Of a stretch of DNA of 64,000 nucleotides, positions 52,841 to 63,463 are shown one piece after another. The translations under genes and the position numbers were made by a program. Every line of letters begins with the position of its first letter. Positions within the stretch are counted from its first letter, which is position 1. The notes beneath the pieces are model-generated. The model was given only the letters and a program-made list of their open reading frames with translations, did no database searches and was not told the DNA's origin. The stretch lies in the NCBI GenBank assembly GCA_025452255.1, contig CP104974.1:2706156-2770155 (forward strand), read 5' to 3'. The DNA is from Devosia sp. A8/3-2 (GTDB taxonomy: Bacteria; Pseudomonadota; Alphaproteobacteria; Rhizobiales; Devosiaceae).

Positions 52841-54007
52841 CTATTCCGCCGCTTCCGTCTGCGCGACGGGGAATTCAACGATTCCCTTCCGGGTGGCGAC
52901 CAGACCGACGCGGCCGTGTTTGATCGCAAGCGCTTTTTCGCCAAACAGTTTGCGGCGCCAGCCTTTGAGGGCGGCGACATCGGCCTCGTCATCGAGCACC
53001 AGCGCATCGATATCGTCCGAGGTCGCGATGATGCGGGCGGCGACGCCATGTTGTTCGGACACCGATTTGAGCAGCACGCGGATGAGATCGCCCACCGCGC
53101 CCTTGGGCGAGGGACCCTGATAGCGCTCGGGCATGGTTGGCAAGTCTGTCTTGGTCAGCGCCTCGACATCCCTCAGCAGCGCCATGATCTCGCCAGCCGC
53201 CGAGCTGCGGCCGAAACCGCGCGGCACGGCGCGCAGCTTGTCGAAAGCCTCCGGCGTCAGCGGGCGCTGCATGGCCAATTCGAACAGCACGTCATCCTTG
53301 AGAATCCGGCTGCGGGGCTGGTCGCTGTCCTGCGCGTTTTTCACGCCAGCCGGCCAGCACCTTGAGCGCCGCCAGATCGCGCGGGCGGTTGATCTTCATC
53401 TTCAACCGTTCCCGTGCATTTTCCGGCTGCACGACATAGGTATCGATGCTGCGCAGCACGCCCAGCTCGTCTTCCACCCAGTCCCAGCGTTTGGTGGCAT
53501 CCACCTGCTTGCGCAATTCGCGATAGATATCGCGTAGATAGGTGACGTCGGCCAGCGCATAGGTCAGCTGCTTTTCCGAGAGCGGGCGGGCCGACCAATC
53601 GGTGAAGCGAGGATTTATCGAGTTCGACATTGGTGATGGAGCGCACCAGATTGTCGTAGGAGACGCTATCGCCAAAGCCGCAGACGCTGGCGGCGATCTG
53701 GGTGTCGAAAATGTTGACCGGCACTTTGCCGCTCAGCTTGACGAAGATTTCCACGTCCTGCCTTGCGGCATGGAACACCTTGGTGACCTCCGGATTGGCC
53801 AGCAGCGCAAAGAAGGGTGTCAGATCGATCCCCGACGCCAGCGGATCGATCAACACGGCTTCATCATCCGTCGTGGCCCGGATCAGGCAAAGCTTGGGCC
53901 AGTAAGTGGTTTCAGCGCAAAAACTCGGTATCAACCGTCACGAAGTCGAACTTGGCGGCGCGATCGCAGAACGCCGCGAGCGCATCTGTGGAAATTAGGG
54001 CGTCCAT
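52841..54007 (-). CDS. rnd: Ribonuclease D (three frameshifts)
   Basis: 3-prime exoribonuclease of the DEDD family, used in tRNA maturation. MDALISTDALAAFC, FVTVDTEFLR (DxE) then TTYWPKLCLIR, KVFHAARQDVEIF, IFDTQIAASVCGFGDSVSYDNLV, LSEKQLTYALADVTYLRDIY (third and fourth acids), and a C-terminal HRDC domain. Breaks near 53926 (CGCGAA to CGCTGAA), 53612 (lost GC) and 53338. Start at 54007; about 390 residues. Divergent from aspS. Confidence 0.92.
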
Positions 54008-54207
54008 ACCGGTTTCCGTCTCAAAATAGTCAAGATTGTTCCTAGCAGGTGCTGCAGCGTCACTCCAGAAGTGAATCTTTAAGCATAAGGAATTGGTTAG
54101 CGCGGTGGGATGATGCAACCCTGCCGTCCGGGCCGGCTCAACTTGACAAGCATGGCGACCCATGCGCTTTTCCGGCCCAAGATTCCGGCCTTTTACCGAG
54201 TTCCGAC

Positions 54208-56001
54208 ATGACAACACATCGCTACCGCTCGCACACCTGCAGGGCCCTGACGGCCCGGGATGCAGGCCAGACCGTCCGCCTCAGCGGCTGGGTGCATCGT
54301 ATCCGTGACCATGGCGGCCTGCTCTTCATCGATCTGCGCGACCATTATGGCCTGACCCGAGCTGTCATCGACCCTGATTCTCCAGCCTTCGCCGCTGCCG
54401 AGAAAGTCCGGGCCGAATGGGTGCTGCGCATTGACGGAGAAGTGAAGCTGCGCGATGCGGCAGCCGTGAACCCGAACCTGCCCACCGGCGCGGTCGAAAT
54501 CTATGTGCGCGAGATCGAAGTGCTTTCGGCCGCCAAGGAATTGCCCTTGCCGGTGTTCGGCGATCAGGAATATCCCGAGGACGTACGGCTCAAATACCGC
54601 TTCGTCGATCTGCGCCGCGAAAAGCTGCATGCCAATATCGTCAAGCGCACCAAGGTGATCGCAGCGATGCGCCGCGAAATGGCGACGGCCGGCTTTGCCG
54701 AATATTCGACGCCGATTCTGACTGCGTCTTCGCCCGAAGGGGCGCGTGACTTCCTCGTGCCCAGCCGCATCCATCCCGGCAAGTTCTTCGCGCTGCCGCA
54801 GGCGCCCCAGCAATATAAGCAGCTGCTGATGGTGGCGGGCTTTGACCGCTATTTCCAGATCGCGCCCTGTTTCCACGACGAAGACCCGCGTGCCGATCGC
54901 CTGCCGAGCGAGTTCTACCAGCTTGACCTGGAAATGAGCTTTGTGACGCAGGAAGACGTGTGGAACACGATGACTCTGGTCATCACCGGCATTTTCGAGG
55001 AATTTGCCGATGGCAAGCGCGTGACCAAGGATTGGCCGCGCATTCCTTATGACACGGCGATCCGCAAATATGGTTCGGACAAGCCCGATCTGCGCAACCC
55101 CATCGAAATGCAGGCCGTGACCGAGCATTTCGCCGGTTCCGGCTTCAAGGTGTTTGCCAGCCAGATCGAAGTCGATCCCAAGGTCGAAGTGTGGGCTATT
55201 CCCGCCAAGAACAAGGCCGGCGCCGAGCCAATCGGCCGGGCGTTTTGCGACCGCATGAATGCTCGGGCACAGGGCGAAGGCCAGCCGGGCCTTGGCTATA
55301 TCTTCTTCAAGGACGGGCAGGGCTCTGGCCCCATCGCCAAGAACATTGGTGAAGAACGCACCGCTGCCATTAAGGCCCAGCTTGGCCTCGACGATGGCGA
55401 CGCCGTATTCTTCGTCTGCGGCCGCCCGGCCAAGTTCTACAAGTTCGCCGGCGAAGCCTGCACCAAGGCGGCGACCGATATTGGCGTTGTCGACACCGAG
55501 CAGTTCGCCCTGTGCTGGATCGTCGATTTCCCGTTCTACGAGTGGGACGAAGAGGAAAAGCGCGTGGACTTCGCGCACAACCCCTTCTCCATGCCGCAGG
55601 GCGGGATCGACGCGCTCAACAGCCAGGATCCGCTGACGATCAAGGCCTATCAATATGACGCGGTCTGCAACGGCTACGAAATCGCCTCGGGCTCGATCCG
55701 TAACCAGCTGCCCGAGACCATGGTCAAGGCGTTCGAGCTGACCGGCAAGAGCCGCGACGAGGTCGAGGAGCAGTTCGGTGGCCTCTATCGCGCGTTCCAG
55801 TACGGTGCCCCGCCACATGGCGGCGCGGCATTCGGCGTCGATCGTATCGTCATGCTGATTTGTGGCGTGCAGAACCTGCGCGAGATCACGGCCTTCCTGA
55901 TGAACCAGCAGGCCGAAGACCTGTTGATGAACGCGCCAAGCCCCGCCTCGGCCAAGCAGCTGCGCGAACTCAGCATCCGGCTCAACGTGCAGGACAAGTA
56001 A
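54208..56001 (+). CDS. aspS: Aspartyl-tRNA synthetase, bacterial type
   Basis: Charges tRNA-Asp. Intact, 597 residues. Anticodon-binding OB-fold ([23 protein letters not shown]), class II motif 2 ([31 protein letters not shown]), the GAD insertion of bacterial AspRS, and motif 3 ([16 protein letters not shown]). Because gatCAB is nearby and no asnS is seen in the window, this is probably the non-discriminating type also charging tRNA-Asn. One of the few large genes with no break. Confidence 0.96.
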   Translation: MTTHRYRSHTCRALTARDAGQTVRLSGWVHRIRDHGGLLFIDLRDHYGLTRAVIDPDSPAFAAAEKVRAEWVLRIDGEVKLRDAAAVNPNLPTGAVEIYVREIEVLSAAKELPLPVFGDQEYPEDVRLKYRFVDLRREKLHANIVKRTKVIAAMRREMATAGFAEYSTPILTASSPEGARDFLVPSRIHPGKFFALPQAPQQYKQLLMVAGFDRYFQIAPCFHDEDPRADRLPSEFYQLDLEMSFVTQEDVWNTMTLVITGIFEEFADGKRVTKDWPRIPYDTAIRKYGSDKPDLRNPIEMQAVTEHFAGSGFKVFASQIEVDPKVEVWAIPAKNKAGAEPIGRAFCDRMNARAQGEGQPGLGYIFFKDGQGSGPIAKNIGEERTAAIKAQLGLDDGDAVFFVCGRPAKFYKFAGEACTKAATDIGVVDTEQFALCWIVDFPFYEWDEEEKRVDFAHNPFSMPQGGIDALNSQDPLTIKAYQYDAVCNGYEIASGSIRNQLPETMVKAFELTGKSRDEVEEQFGGLYRAFQYGAPPHGGAAFGVDRIVMLICGVQNLREITAFLMNQQAEDLLMNAPSPASAKQLRELSIRLNVQDK

Positions 56002-56021
56002 GTCCTGCCGCCGGACCAATT

Positions 56022-56056
56022 AAGGGCGGGCACCCCACGGTGTCCGCCCTTTCGTT
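56022..56056 (+). terminator. Terminator of aspS
   Basis: 13 bp stem AAGGGCGGGCACC/GGTGTCCGCCCTT with one wobble pair and a four-base loop, then TTCGTTT. It starts 21 bases after the aspS stop and is well placed. Confidence 0.82.
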
Positions 56057-56107
56057 TCAGGCGGTTAATCAGCGTTAATGATGCGTTAAACGCCTATTGC
56101 TACCGCT

Positions 56108-57742
56108 ATGGCGGCGAAAAACTATTTTCCTGGATCTCGTTTTGTGCAGTCGTGGTATTCCCACATCCTGATGCTGTTGGGCGCCATTTTGGCGTTCGTG
56201 CCCATACTGGCGGTGGATTATCTGCTCGACGCCTATGTGCGGGTTCATGAAAAGCGGTTATCCAACAATCTTCTAGCCCGGTTAGTTCACAAATCGAAAT
56301 CGGCGCGATGGATGCGGTGGCCTCCTTGCGGCGGATTCTGGCGGCTAGCCCCTCGCTCTGCACGCCGACCTTTGTTGCCAATGTGCAGGACGAGATCGAA
56401 TCCAGCCTCAACCTTAAGCAGGTGCTGGTCGAGAATGCCGATGGTGTCCAATATTGCGACGCCTTCGGCCGCACGGTTTCCTATTCGCCGCTGTCGCAAA
56501 GCCTGCCGATTCCGGGGCACACCGAGACAATTACGGTGGTCAAGCTGGGGCAGATGGCGATGCCCGCGCTCAAGATCACGCAGGTGTTCGGGACGACGCG
56601 ACGGGTTTCCGCCTTTGTGCCGCTGGGCCAGCCAGAGCCGAGCCGGGCTGGCCCAGATCATCCCTGCCGCCGGAATGCTGCGCGTGGTGCTGACCAATGG
56701 TACCTCGGTGTTCACGCTGGGCGACGCGACGGCGTTTGACGGGCAGGGGGGCACCGAATTCGTCTCGGCGCAAAGTTTTGCCGGCGAATTGCCGCTCAAG
56801 ATCGAGGCCGCGGTGCCGTTCGCCGTGGTGCGTGCGGGCTATGCCGATCTCGATATGAGTTTCACCATCCCGGCCTGCCTGATGAGCGCGGGATTCCTCC
56901 TGATGGCATTGCATTATGTCCGCCGCTCGCGCGTGCCCGCCTTTGATCTGGAACGCGCCATCGCCCGGGGCCAGATCAAGCCCTATTACCAGCCGGTCAT
57001 CAATCTGCGAACGGGCGAGCTGGTCGGCTGCGAAGTACTGTGCCGCTGGGAAAAGCGTAATGGCGAAGTGGTGCCGCCCGGGGCGTTCATCGACTATGCC
57101 GAGGTGACGGGCCTTGCCATTCCGATGACGCTGTCGCTGATGCAACAGGTCAAGTTCGACTCGGGCGAATTGTGCCGGCAGATGCCCGACCTCAAGGTAT
57201 CGATCAACCTGTTCGAAGGGCATTTCCACGACGGCAGCATTATCGAGGACGTGCAGGCCATTTTCGGCAATTCGCCGATTGCCTACCGGCAGTTGGTGTT
57301 CTGAAATTACCGAACGCCGCCCGCTGGCCAATCTGACCGTGGCGATCAGTGTGATCGCCGGCCTGCACGCTCTGGGCGCCAAGCTCGCCATGGACGATGC
57401 GGGTACGGGACACTCCAACTGGCCTATCTCGCGACGCTGGGCGTCGATGTAATCAAGATCGACCGCGTTTTCGTCGATATGGTCAAGCCGGACACCACGC
57501 AGGTGCCGGTGCTGGACGGCCTGATTGCCATGGCCAAGGACCTCCATTGCGAGATCGTGGCCGAGGGCGTCGAGACCGAAGCGCAGGCGCTTTACCTGCG
57601 GGCACGGGGCGTGCTGCATGCCCGTGGCTTCATTTTCGCACCGGCGCTCAAGGTCGGGGCGTTCAAGGAACTGGCAGTCGCGCTGCAGGCCACCCAACCG
57701 TCTCGCCGTCGCAGCGAAGCCAGTGTCGCCAACGCTGCCTAG
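56108..57742 (+). CDS. CSS-motif EAL cyclic-di-GMP phosphodiesterase (four frameshifts)
   Basis: Membrane phosphodiesterase opposing PleD. It starts with a helix ([24 protein letters not shown]), a periplasmic domain with CSS-like cysteines ([17 protein letters not shown]), a second helix, then EAL. The EAL signature is EVLCRW rather than EALLRW; other key residues [44 protein letters not shown] and AEGVETEAQ are kept. Breaks lie near 56285, 56637, 57302 (TTCGAAA to TTCTGAAA) and 57418 (CCTGG to CTGG). Disulphide-bond sensing is inferred. Confidence 0.87.
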
Positions 57743-57789
57743 AAGGCAATGGCCCTTCGGACATTAGGTCTTTTCATCCTGCCGGATTG

Positions 57790-60141
57790 ATGGCACGTAC
57801 GCGTGCCGGCAATCCATTGTCCGATGGTCCCCGCCGGATCGCCGGAGAATACCTCGTGTCCACCGACATCAACGAGCAGCGGAAAGCCCTTCGTGAAGCG
57901 GCCCTGCATTTCCATGAATTCCCCAAGCCGGGCAAGCTGGAAATCCAGCCGACCAAGCCGCTGGGCAATCAGCGCGATCTGGCGCTGGCCTATTCTCCCG
58001 GCGTTGCGGCGCCCTGTGAGGAAATTGCCGAGAACCCCGACAGCGTTGCGCGCTATACCTCGCGGCAGAACCCGGTCGCAGTGATTTCCAACGGTACGGC
58101 CGTGCTCAGGCTGGGCAATATCGGCGCGCTGGCTAGTAAGCCGGTGATGGAAGGCAAGGCGGTTCTGTTCAAGAAGTTCGCCGGCATCGACGTGTTCTGA
58201 TCTGGAAATCGACGAGATCGACCCAAAGAAATTCATCGATGCTGTCGTGCCACTCTGGCCCACCTTTGGCGGCATTAATCTGGAAGACATCCGCGCGCCT
58301 GATTGCTTTGAAATCGAGGAAACGCTGCACGAGCGTATGCCGATTCCGGTGTTTCATGACGACCAGCACGGCACCGCCATCATCGTCGGCGCGGCCGTGT
58401 TGAACGGACTGGAGCTAGCCGGCAAGAAGATTGAAGATGTCAAAATCTGCACATCCGGGGCAGGGGCTGCGGCTATTGCCTGCCTTAACGTGCTGGTTGC
58501 CCTCGGCGCGAAATACGAAAATATCTGGGTGGCCGACAAGGATGGCTCGGTCACCCACAAGCGCAACGACGTCAATGACAAGTGGCGCGGCCAATTCCGC
58601 CGCACCAGCGAGGCGACGAGCCCGGCCGAAGTCATTGATGGCGCCGATGTGTTCCCGGGCCTATCGGCTGCCGGGGCGCTCAAGCCCGAAATGCTGAGCA
58701 AGATGGCGCCCAAGCCGCTGATTCTGGCGCTGGCCAACCTGAACCCGGAAATCATGCCCGAACTGGCCAAGGAAACGCGGCCCGACGCCATGGTCTGCAC
58801 GGGTCGGTCGGACTATCCGAACCGAGTCAACAATGTGCTGTGCTTCCCCTTCATCTTCCGCGGTGCGCTCGATGTTGGCGCCACCACGATCAATGAAGAA
58901 ATGAAACTCGCGGCCGTGCGCGCCATCGCCAAGCTGGCGCATGAGCCCGGGCTGGAATCCTCGCCCTCGGGCACGCCGGCCGTGTACGGCCCCGAGCACA
59001 TCATCCCCAATCCATTCGATCAGCGGCTGATTCTGCGCATTGCCCCGGCTGTTGCCCGCGCCGCGATGGATTCGGGCGTGGCCAAGAAGCCGATCACGGA
59101 CTGGAAGGCCTATCTCGATAGCCTCAACCGCTTCGTGTTCCGCTCCGGTCTCGTGATGAAGCCGATCATCGATCGGGCCCGGGGCAGAACAAGCGCCTCG
59201 CCTTTGCCGATGGCGAAGACGAGCGCGTGCTGCGCGCCACCCAAGTGCTGCTCGAGGAGCGCATTGCCCGGCCCATCCTGATCGGCCGCCCGGCTGTTAT
59301 CGAGGCGCGCATCGAGCGCTTCGGCCTCAACCTCAAGCCCGGCACTGATTTCGAGATCATCAATCCCGAAGATGATCCACGCTATCGCGACTATGTTTCG
59401 TTGTTCCATTCGCTGGTTGGTCGCGACGGGGTCACTCCCGACACCGCCCGCCAGATGGTGCGCACCAATACCACGGTGATCGGCGCGCTGGCCGTCAAGC
59501 GCGGCGAGGCCGATGCGCTGATCTGTGGCCTGCAGGGTCGCTTTATCAAGCATGTGCGCGATATCCGTTCGGTCATCGGCCTGCAGGATGGGCTCAATGA
59601 CGTGTCGGCGCTGTCCATGCTGATCATGCCGCGCGGCGCCTTCTTCCTAGCCGACACCTATGTCCACCGAGACCCGACCGCCGACGAAATCGTGCGCATC
59701 ACGCTGCAGGCCCGGGACCATCTCAAGCGCTTCAATATCGAGGCCCGCGCCGCTCTGCTCAGCTATTCGAACTTCGGTTCACGGATGGCGACAGCGCATA
59801 CAAGATGCGCGAGGCTTATAACAAGCTCAAGGCGATCGCCCTGGACCTGATCAGTCGAAGGGGAAATGCAGGGCGATCTGGCGCTCAATCAGGAATTGCG
59901 CGAACGCTATGTGCCCGACACTGTCCTGACTGGCGAAGCCAATCTGCTGATCTTCCCGAACCTCGATGCGGCCAACCTGTCCATGACCTTGCTCAAGGAA
60001 ATGAACAATGCGCTGTCGGTCGGTCCGATCCTGATGGGACCACGCTCACCGGCCCATATTCTGGCGCCGTCCACCACCAGCCGCGGCATCGTCAACATGG
60101 CTGCGATTGCCGCCAACGAAGCTATCGGGACCGAAGCATGA
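57790..60141 (+). CDS. maeB: NADP-dependent malic enzyme, MaeB type with PTA-like tail (four frameshifts)
   Basis: Oxidatively decarboxylates malate to pyruvate. [56 protein letters not shown] and [17 protein letters not shown] are the malic core. The C-terminal third ([23 protein letters not shown] onward) is the non-catalytic phosphotransacetylase-like domain of MaeB, an allosteric region. Breaks lie near 58197 (TTCGAT to TTCTGAT), 59184, 59786 and 59853. GTG 57856 is a possible alternative start. Confidence 0.92.
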
Positions 60142-60429
60142 TCCGGCACACAGTCGTCTTCACACTCAAGCATCAGGCCGGGTCAACGGAGGAGGGCGCC
60201 TTCCTCCACGATGCCAAGGTGCTGGCTGATATTCCCGGTGCGCAAAAGTTCTGAGCAGCTGCGCCAGGTCAGCCCGAAAAATGACTACGCCTTTGGCTTC
60301 TCCATGGAATTCGCCGATCAGGCTGCTTACACTGGCTATAATGAGCACCCGGACCATGTCGCCTTTGTGCGCGATCGCTGGGTGCCCGACGTGGCGCGGT
60401 TCCTTGAAATCGACTACGTGGCGCTCTGA
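60138..60429 (+). CDS. Dabb (stress-responsive alpha/beta barrel) protein (one frameshift)
   Basis: Small dimeric ferredoxin-like fold protein: [34 protein letters not shown], then FEQLRQVSPKNDYAFGFSMEFADQAAY and DHVAFVRDRWVPDVARFLEIDY. This matches the Dabb domain; function unknown. A T inserted near 60252 (TTCGAG to TTCTGAG) is the only break. ATG 60138 overlaps the maeB stop, so it is expressed with it. Confidence 0.88.
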
Positions 60430-60509
60430 TCCAGGGCAGGGTGCTTGCCCGTAGCCCGCTGGTACGGTAGAGGGCTGTCGTCGCCCTCTAGCAAGCCGAG
60501 GATGTCCCG

Positions 60510-61481
60510 ATGAATCAGATCGCTGTATTCGGTGGCAGTTCGCATCCAGAGTTGGCGAGGGACATCTGCGCCCAGCTGGGCGTGCCGCTCCATCCCACCC
60601 TTGTGAAGCGCTTTTCCAACGACTGCCTCGAAGTGCAGTTACAGGCCAATTGTCGCGAACAGGATGTGTTCCTGATCCAGACATTGAGCGCGCCGGTGCA
60701 GGACCATCTGGTGGAACTGCTGCTCATGCTCGACGCAGCGCGCGGCGCTTCGGCTTCGCGCATCACGGCGGTTATCCCGCATTATTCCTATGCCCGTTCC
60801 GACAAGAAGGATGCACCGCGTATCTCCATCGGCGGGCGTCTCGTGGCCGATCTGCTGACCACGGCTGGTGCCGACCGTGTGCTCACCATGACCCTGCATT
60901 CCCCACAGGTACACGGCTTCTTCAGCGTCCCGGTAGACCATCTGCACGCCCTGAGCGAATTGGCTGCCCATTTCCAGCGCTATGACCTCAGCAACACCGT
61001 CGTCGTCTCGCCGGACCCGGGCAATGCCAAGACCGCCGCAGCCTTCGCCAAGCGCCTTGGCACCTCGGTCGCCGCCGGCGCCAAAGAACGCATCAGCGAC
61101 ACCAAGGTGCGCATCTCGGCGATCATCGGGGAAGTGCGCGGCCGCGATGTCATCGTGCTTGATGACGAAGTCGCCAATGGCGGATCGATGATCGAATTGC
61201 TGGATCACTTGCGGGCCAACGAGGTACGCTCCATCCGCATCGCCTGCACCCATGGCATCTTCGCTGGATCGGCCTTGCAGCGCCCGGCTGAGCAACCGGG
61301 AGTGGCCGAGATCGTCTGTACCAATACGCTCCCCATCGCGCCCGAACGGATGGTCGACAAGCTCACTGTGCTGTCGGTTGCACCGGCATTGGCTGAGGCC
61401 ATGCGGCGCATCAATAGCGGCGAGTCGGTCAGTGCGCTTTTTCACGATGTCGTGCGCCCCGAGCAGGCGGCCGCCGAGTAG
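60510..61481 (+). CDS. Ribose-phosphate pyrophosphokinase-like protein
   Basis: PRPP synthetase fold, intact, 323 residues. MNQIAVFGGSSHPELARDI, FLIQTLSAPVQDHLVELLLMLDAA, VIPHYSYARSDKKDAPRISIGGRLVADLL and VVVSPDPGNAKTA match the family. The PRPP loop is VIVLDDEVANGGSM, where normal enzymes have DDxxDTGGT, so Asp-Thr is replaced by Ala-Asn. It is probably a paralogue with changed activity; the standard prs should lie elsewhere. Confidence 0.82.
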   Translation: MNQIAVFGGSSHPELARDICAQLGVPLHPTLVKRFSNDCLEVQLQANCREQDVFLIQTLSAPVQDHLVELLLMLDAARGASASRITAVIPHYSYARSDKKDAPRISIGGRLVADLLTTAGADRVLTMTLHSPQVHGFFSVPVDHLHALSELAAHFQRYDLSNTVVVSPDPGNAKTAAAFAKRLGTSVAAGAKERISDTKVRISAIIGEVRGRDVIVLDDEVANGGSMIELLDHLRANEVRSIRIACTHGIFAGSALQRPAEQPGVAEIVCTNTLPIAPERMVDKLTVLSVAPALAEAMRRINSGESVSALFHDVVRPEQAAAE

Positions 61482-61541
61482 GGAAACCCTGCGTTAAGGC
61501 ATTGTCAGCCATACTGGCCACGTTCAGTATTCGGTTTGCCC

Positions 61542-61940
61542 ATGCCCACCTGTCTCAAACGTCCGGCCTTTTGGCGTCCATTGGCAATGACTGTGGCCTT
61601 GCTCGGGTTTCAGGGCTATCTTGCCTTCTCGGCGATCAGTGGACAGTTCGGTATCGACAATCGGGGCCAGATTTTGGCCGATATCGATGTGCTTAAATCG
61701 TGGTCCGCGGCGTTGCAGGCGGAAATCGATGCTTTCCGCCACCGCTCTACGCTGATGGACAGCCGGAAGCTTGATCCTGACATCGTCACTGAGCGCGCCT
61801 GCGCCCTGCTGAACATGGCCAATGCGAATGACATAATCGTCATGGTTGATCCGGTGAGCGGTAAACCACTTTCCGGTAAATTCGATGAATTAGCCAGAGA
61901 TCAGTTAAACTCAATTATCGCTGCGGATTCAATCCTCTAG
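61542..61940 (+). CDS. ftsB: Septum formation initiator family protein, FtsB-like
   Basis: Bitopic division protein that links FtsL and FtsQ. Intact, 132 residues: one helix (FWRPLAMTVALLGFQGYLAFSAISG), then a coiled coil (NRGQILADIDVLKSWSAALQAEIDAFRHR) and DPDIVTERACALLNMANANDII, the alphaproteobacterial ending pattern. Start ATG 61542 or TTG 61536. It lies before pdhA, as in most Rhizobiales. Confidence 0.88.
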   Translation: MPTCLKRPAFWRPLAMTVALLGFQGYLAFSAISGQFGIDNRGQILADIDVLKSWSAALQAEIDAFRHRSTLMDSRKLDPDIVTERACALLNMANANDIIVMVDPVSGKPLSGKFDELARDQLNSIIAADSIL

Positions 61941-62055
61941 CGTTGTTCTGATCTGCCGCAGGGGCATTGCTTTCCGCCAATCGCTTGCACTATGATGGCG
62001 TTGTGTGGCCAATTCGGGCCCTGCGGCAAATCCATTCCGATGCGGAGCGTTCCCT

Positions 62056-63074
62056 ATGGCGCGTAAGGCTGTGGCCACCAAGGCCAAGACGCAATCCAAC
62101 GTACCTCAGTTGACCAAGGAACAGGAGCTCGACGCGTATCGCGAGATGCTGCTGATCCGCCGCTTCGAGGAAAAAGCCGGCCAGATGTATGGCATGGGCC
62201 TGATCGGCGGCTTCTGCCACCTCTATATCGGCCAGAAGCTGTCGTCACTGGCATCACCATGGCCTCGGAAAAGGGCAAGGATGCCCAGATCACCGGCTAT
62301 CGCGACCACGGCCATATGCTGGTCATGGGGCTCGACCCCAAGGGCGTCATGGCTGAACTGACCGGGCGCCGGGGCGGCTTGTCGAAAGGCAAGGGCGGCT
62401 CGATGCACATGTTCTCCAACGAGCACCGCTTCTACGGCGGCAACGGCATTGTGGGCGCGCAGGCGTCGCTGGGCACCGGCCCGGGCTTCGCCGCCAAGTA
62501 TAAAGGTGACGGTTCGGTCTCCATCGCCTATTTCGGCGACGGCGCGGCCAATCAGGGCCGAGTCTATGAGAGCTTCAACATGGCCAAGCTCTGGAACCTA
62601 CCGGTCGTGTTCATCATCGAAAACAACAAATACGCCATGGGCACCTCGATCGAGCGCTCGTCGGCCACCACCGATTTTTCCAAGCGCGGCGCCTCGTTCG
62701 ACATTCCGGGCGAGCAGGTCGATGGCATGGATGTCCGCATGGTCTATGATGCCGCCAAGCGCGCCATCGAGCATGCCCGCTCGGGCAAGGGCCCGTTCAT
62801 CCTCGAAATGCTGACCTACCGCTATCGCGGCCATTCCATGTCCGACCCGGCGAAATATCGCACCAAGGACGAAGTGACCAAGTATCGCCGAGAACGCGAC
62901 CCGATCGAGCAGATCAAGGCGCGGCTGCTGGCCGAAGGTTACGCTACCGAGGAATCGCTCAAGGCAACCGAAAGCGAGATCCGGGCCATCGTCACTGAAG
63001 CCGCTGATTTTGCGACCAATGATCCCGAGCCGGATGCGTCCCAGCTCTGGACTGACATCACCATCTCAGCCTGA
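62056..63074 (+). CDS. pdhA: Pyruvate dehydrogenase E1 component, alpha subunit (one frameshift)
   Basis: Decarboxylates pyruvate with thiamine diphosphate. [56 protein letters not shown] and the ThDP/Mg motif FGDGAANQGRVYES...IIENNKYAMGTS are seen, as is the phosphorylation-loop YRYRGHSMSDPAKYR. A lost G near 62233 (CCAGG to CCAG) is the only break. About 340 residues. The pdhB start follows 750 bases later, after two small genes. Confidence 0.95.
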
Positions 63075-63463
63075 TGAGTGGCCCTGTCGACATCGTCGAG
63101 AGCATTAGCGGCGTGCCCGTGTTCATTACCCATGGGCTGGACGTGGGCACGAGCCCGAACGGGGACATCGAGTATCACTATAACTTTCTCGACTATGTCT
63201 TCGGGGCGGACGAGCAGACGATTTTCGCACGCAGCTATCTTGGTGATGACCGGGCCGATGTTCTGCTCCTATGCGCGCGACCTCGACACTGGCCGTTGGC
63301 GCTGCGCGCATTGATCTATCTGCAGCTTCGCTACCGCGAACTGACCGTGCTGATGGCCAATGGCTACGAGCCTTTGCCCAAGGCGCTGGCCAAGCGCGTG
63401 GAGGAGGGCGTAACCCAATTCCTCGCGGCGTCAGTCATCGACCGTGGCGGGAGGCCGGCATGA
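63074..63463 (+). CDS. Hypothetical protein between pdhA and pdhB
   Basis: 129 residues, soluble. IVESISGVPVFITHGLDVG, DYVFGADEQTIFARSYLGDD and ALIYLQLRYRELTVLMANGYEPLP can be read. I do not recognise the family. Its ATG overlaps pdhA TGA and its stop overlaps the next ATG, so it is in the operon. The middle (about residues 68-75) may hide a frameshift, as the sequence there looks less protein-like. Confidence 0.65.
   Translation: MSGPVDIVESISGVPVFITHGLDVGTSPNGDIEYHYNFLDYVFGADEQTIFARSYLGDDRADVLLLCARPRHWPLALRALIYLQLRYRELTVLMANGYEPLPKALAKRVEEGVTQFLAASVIDRGGRPA

Noticed and set aside
54193..56019. 608-residue minus-strand open frame opposite aspS
   Set aside because: Shadow frame of intact aspS; composition (His/Arg/Gly-rich) and lack of domains argue against a gene.
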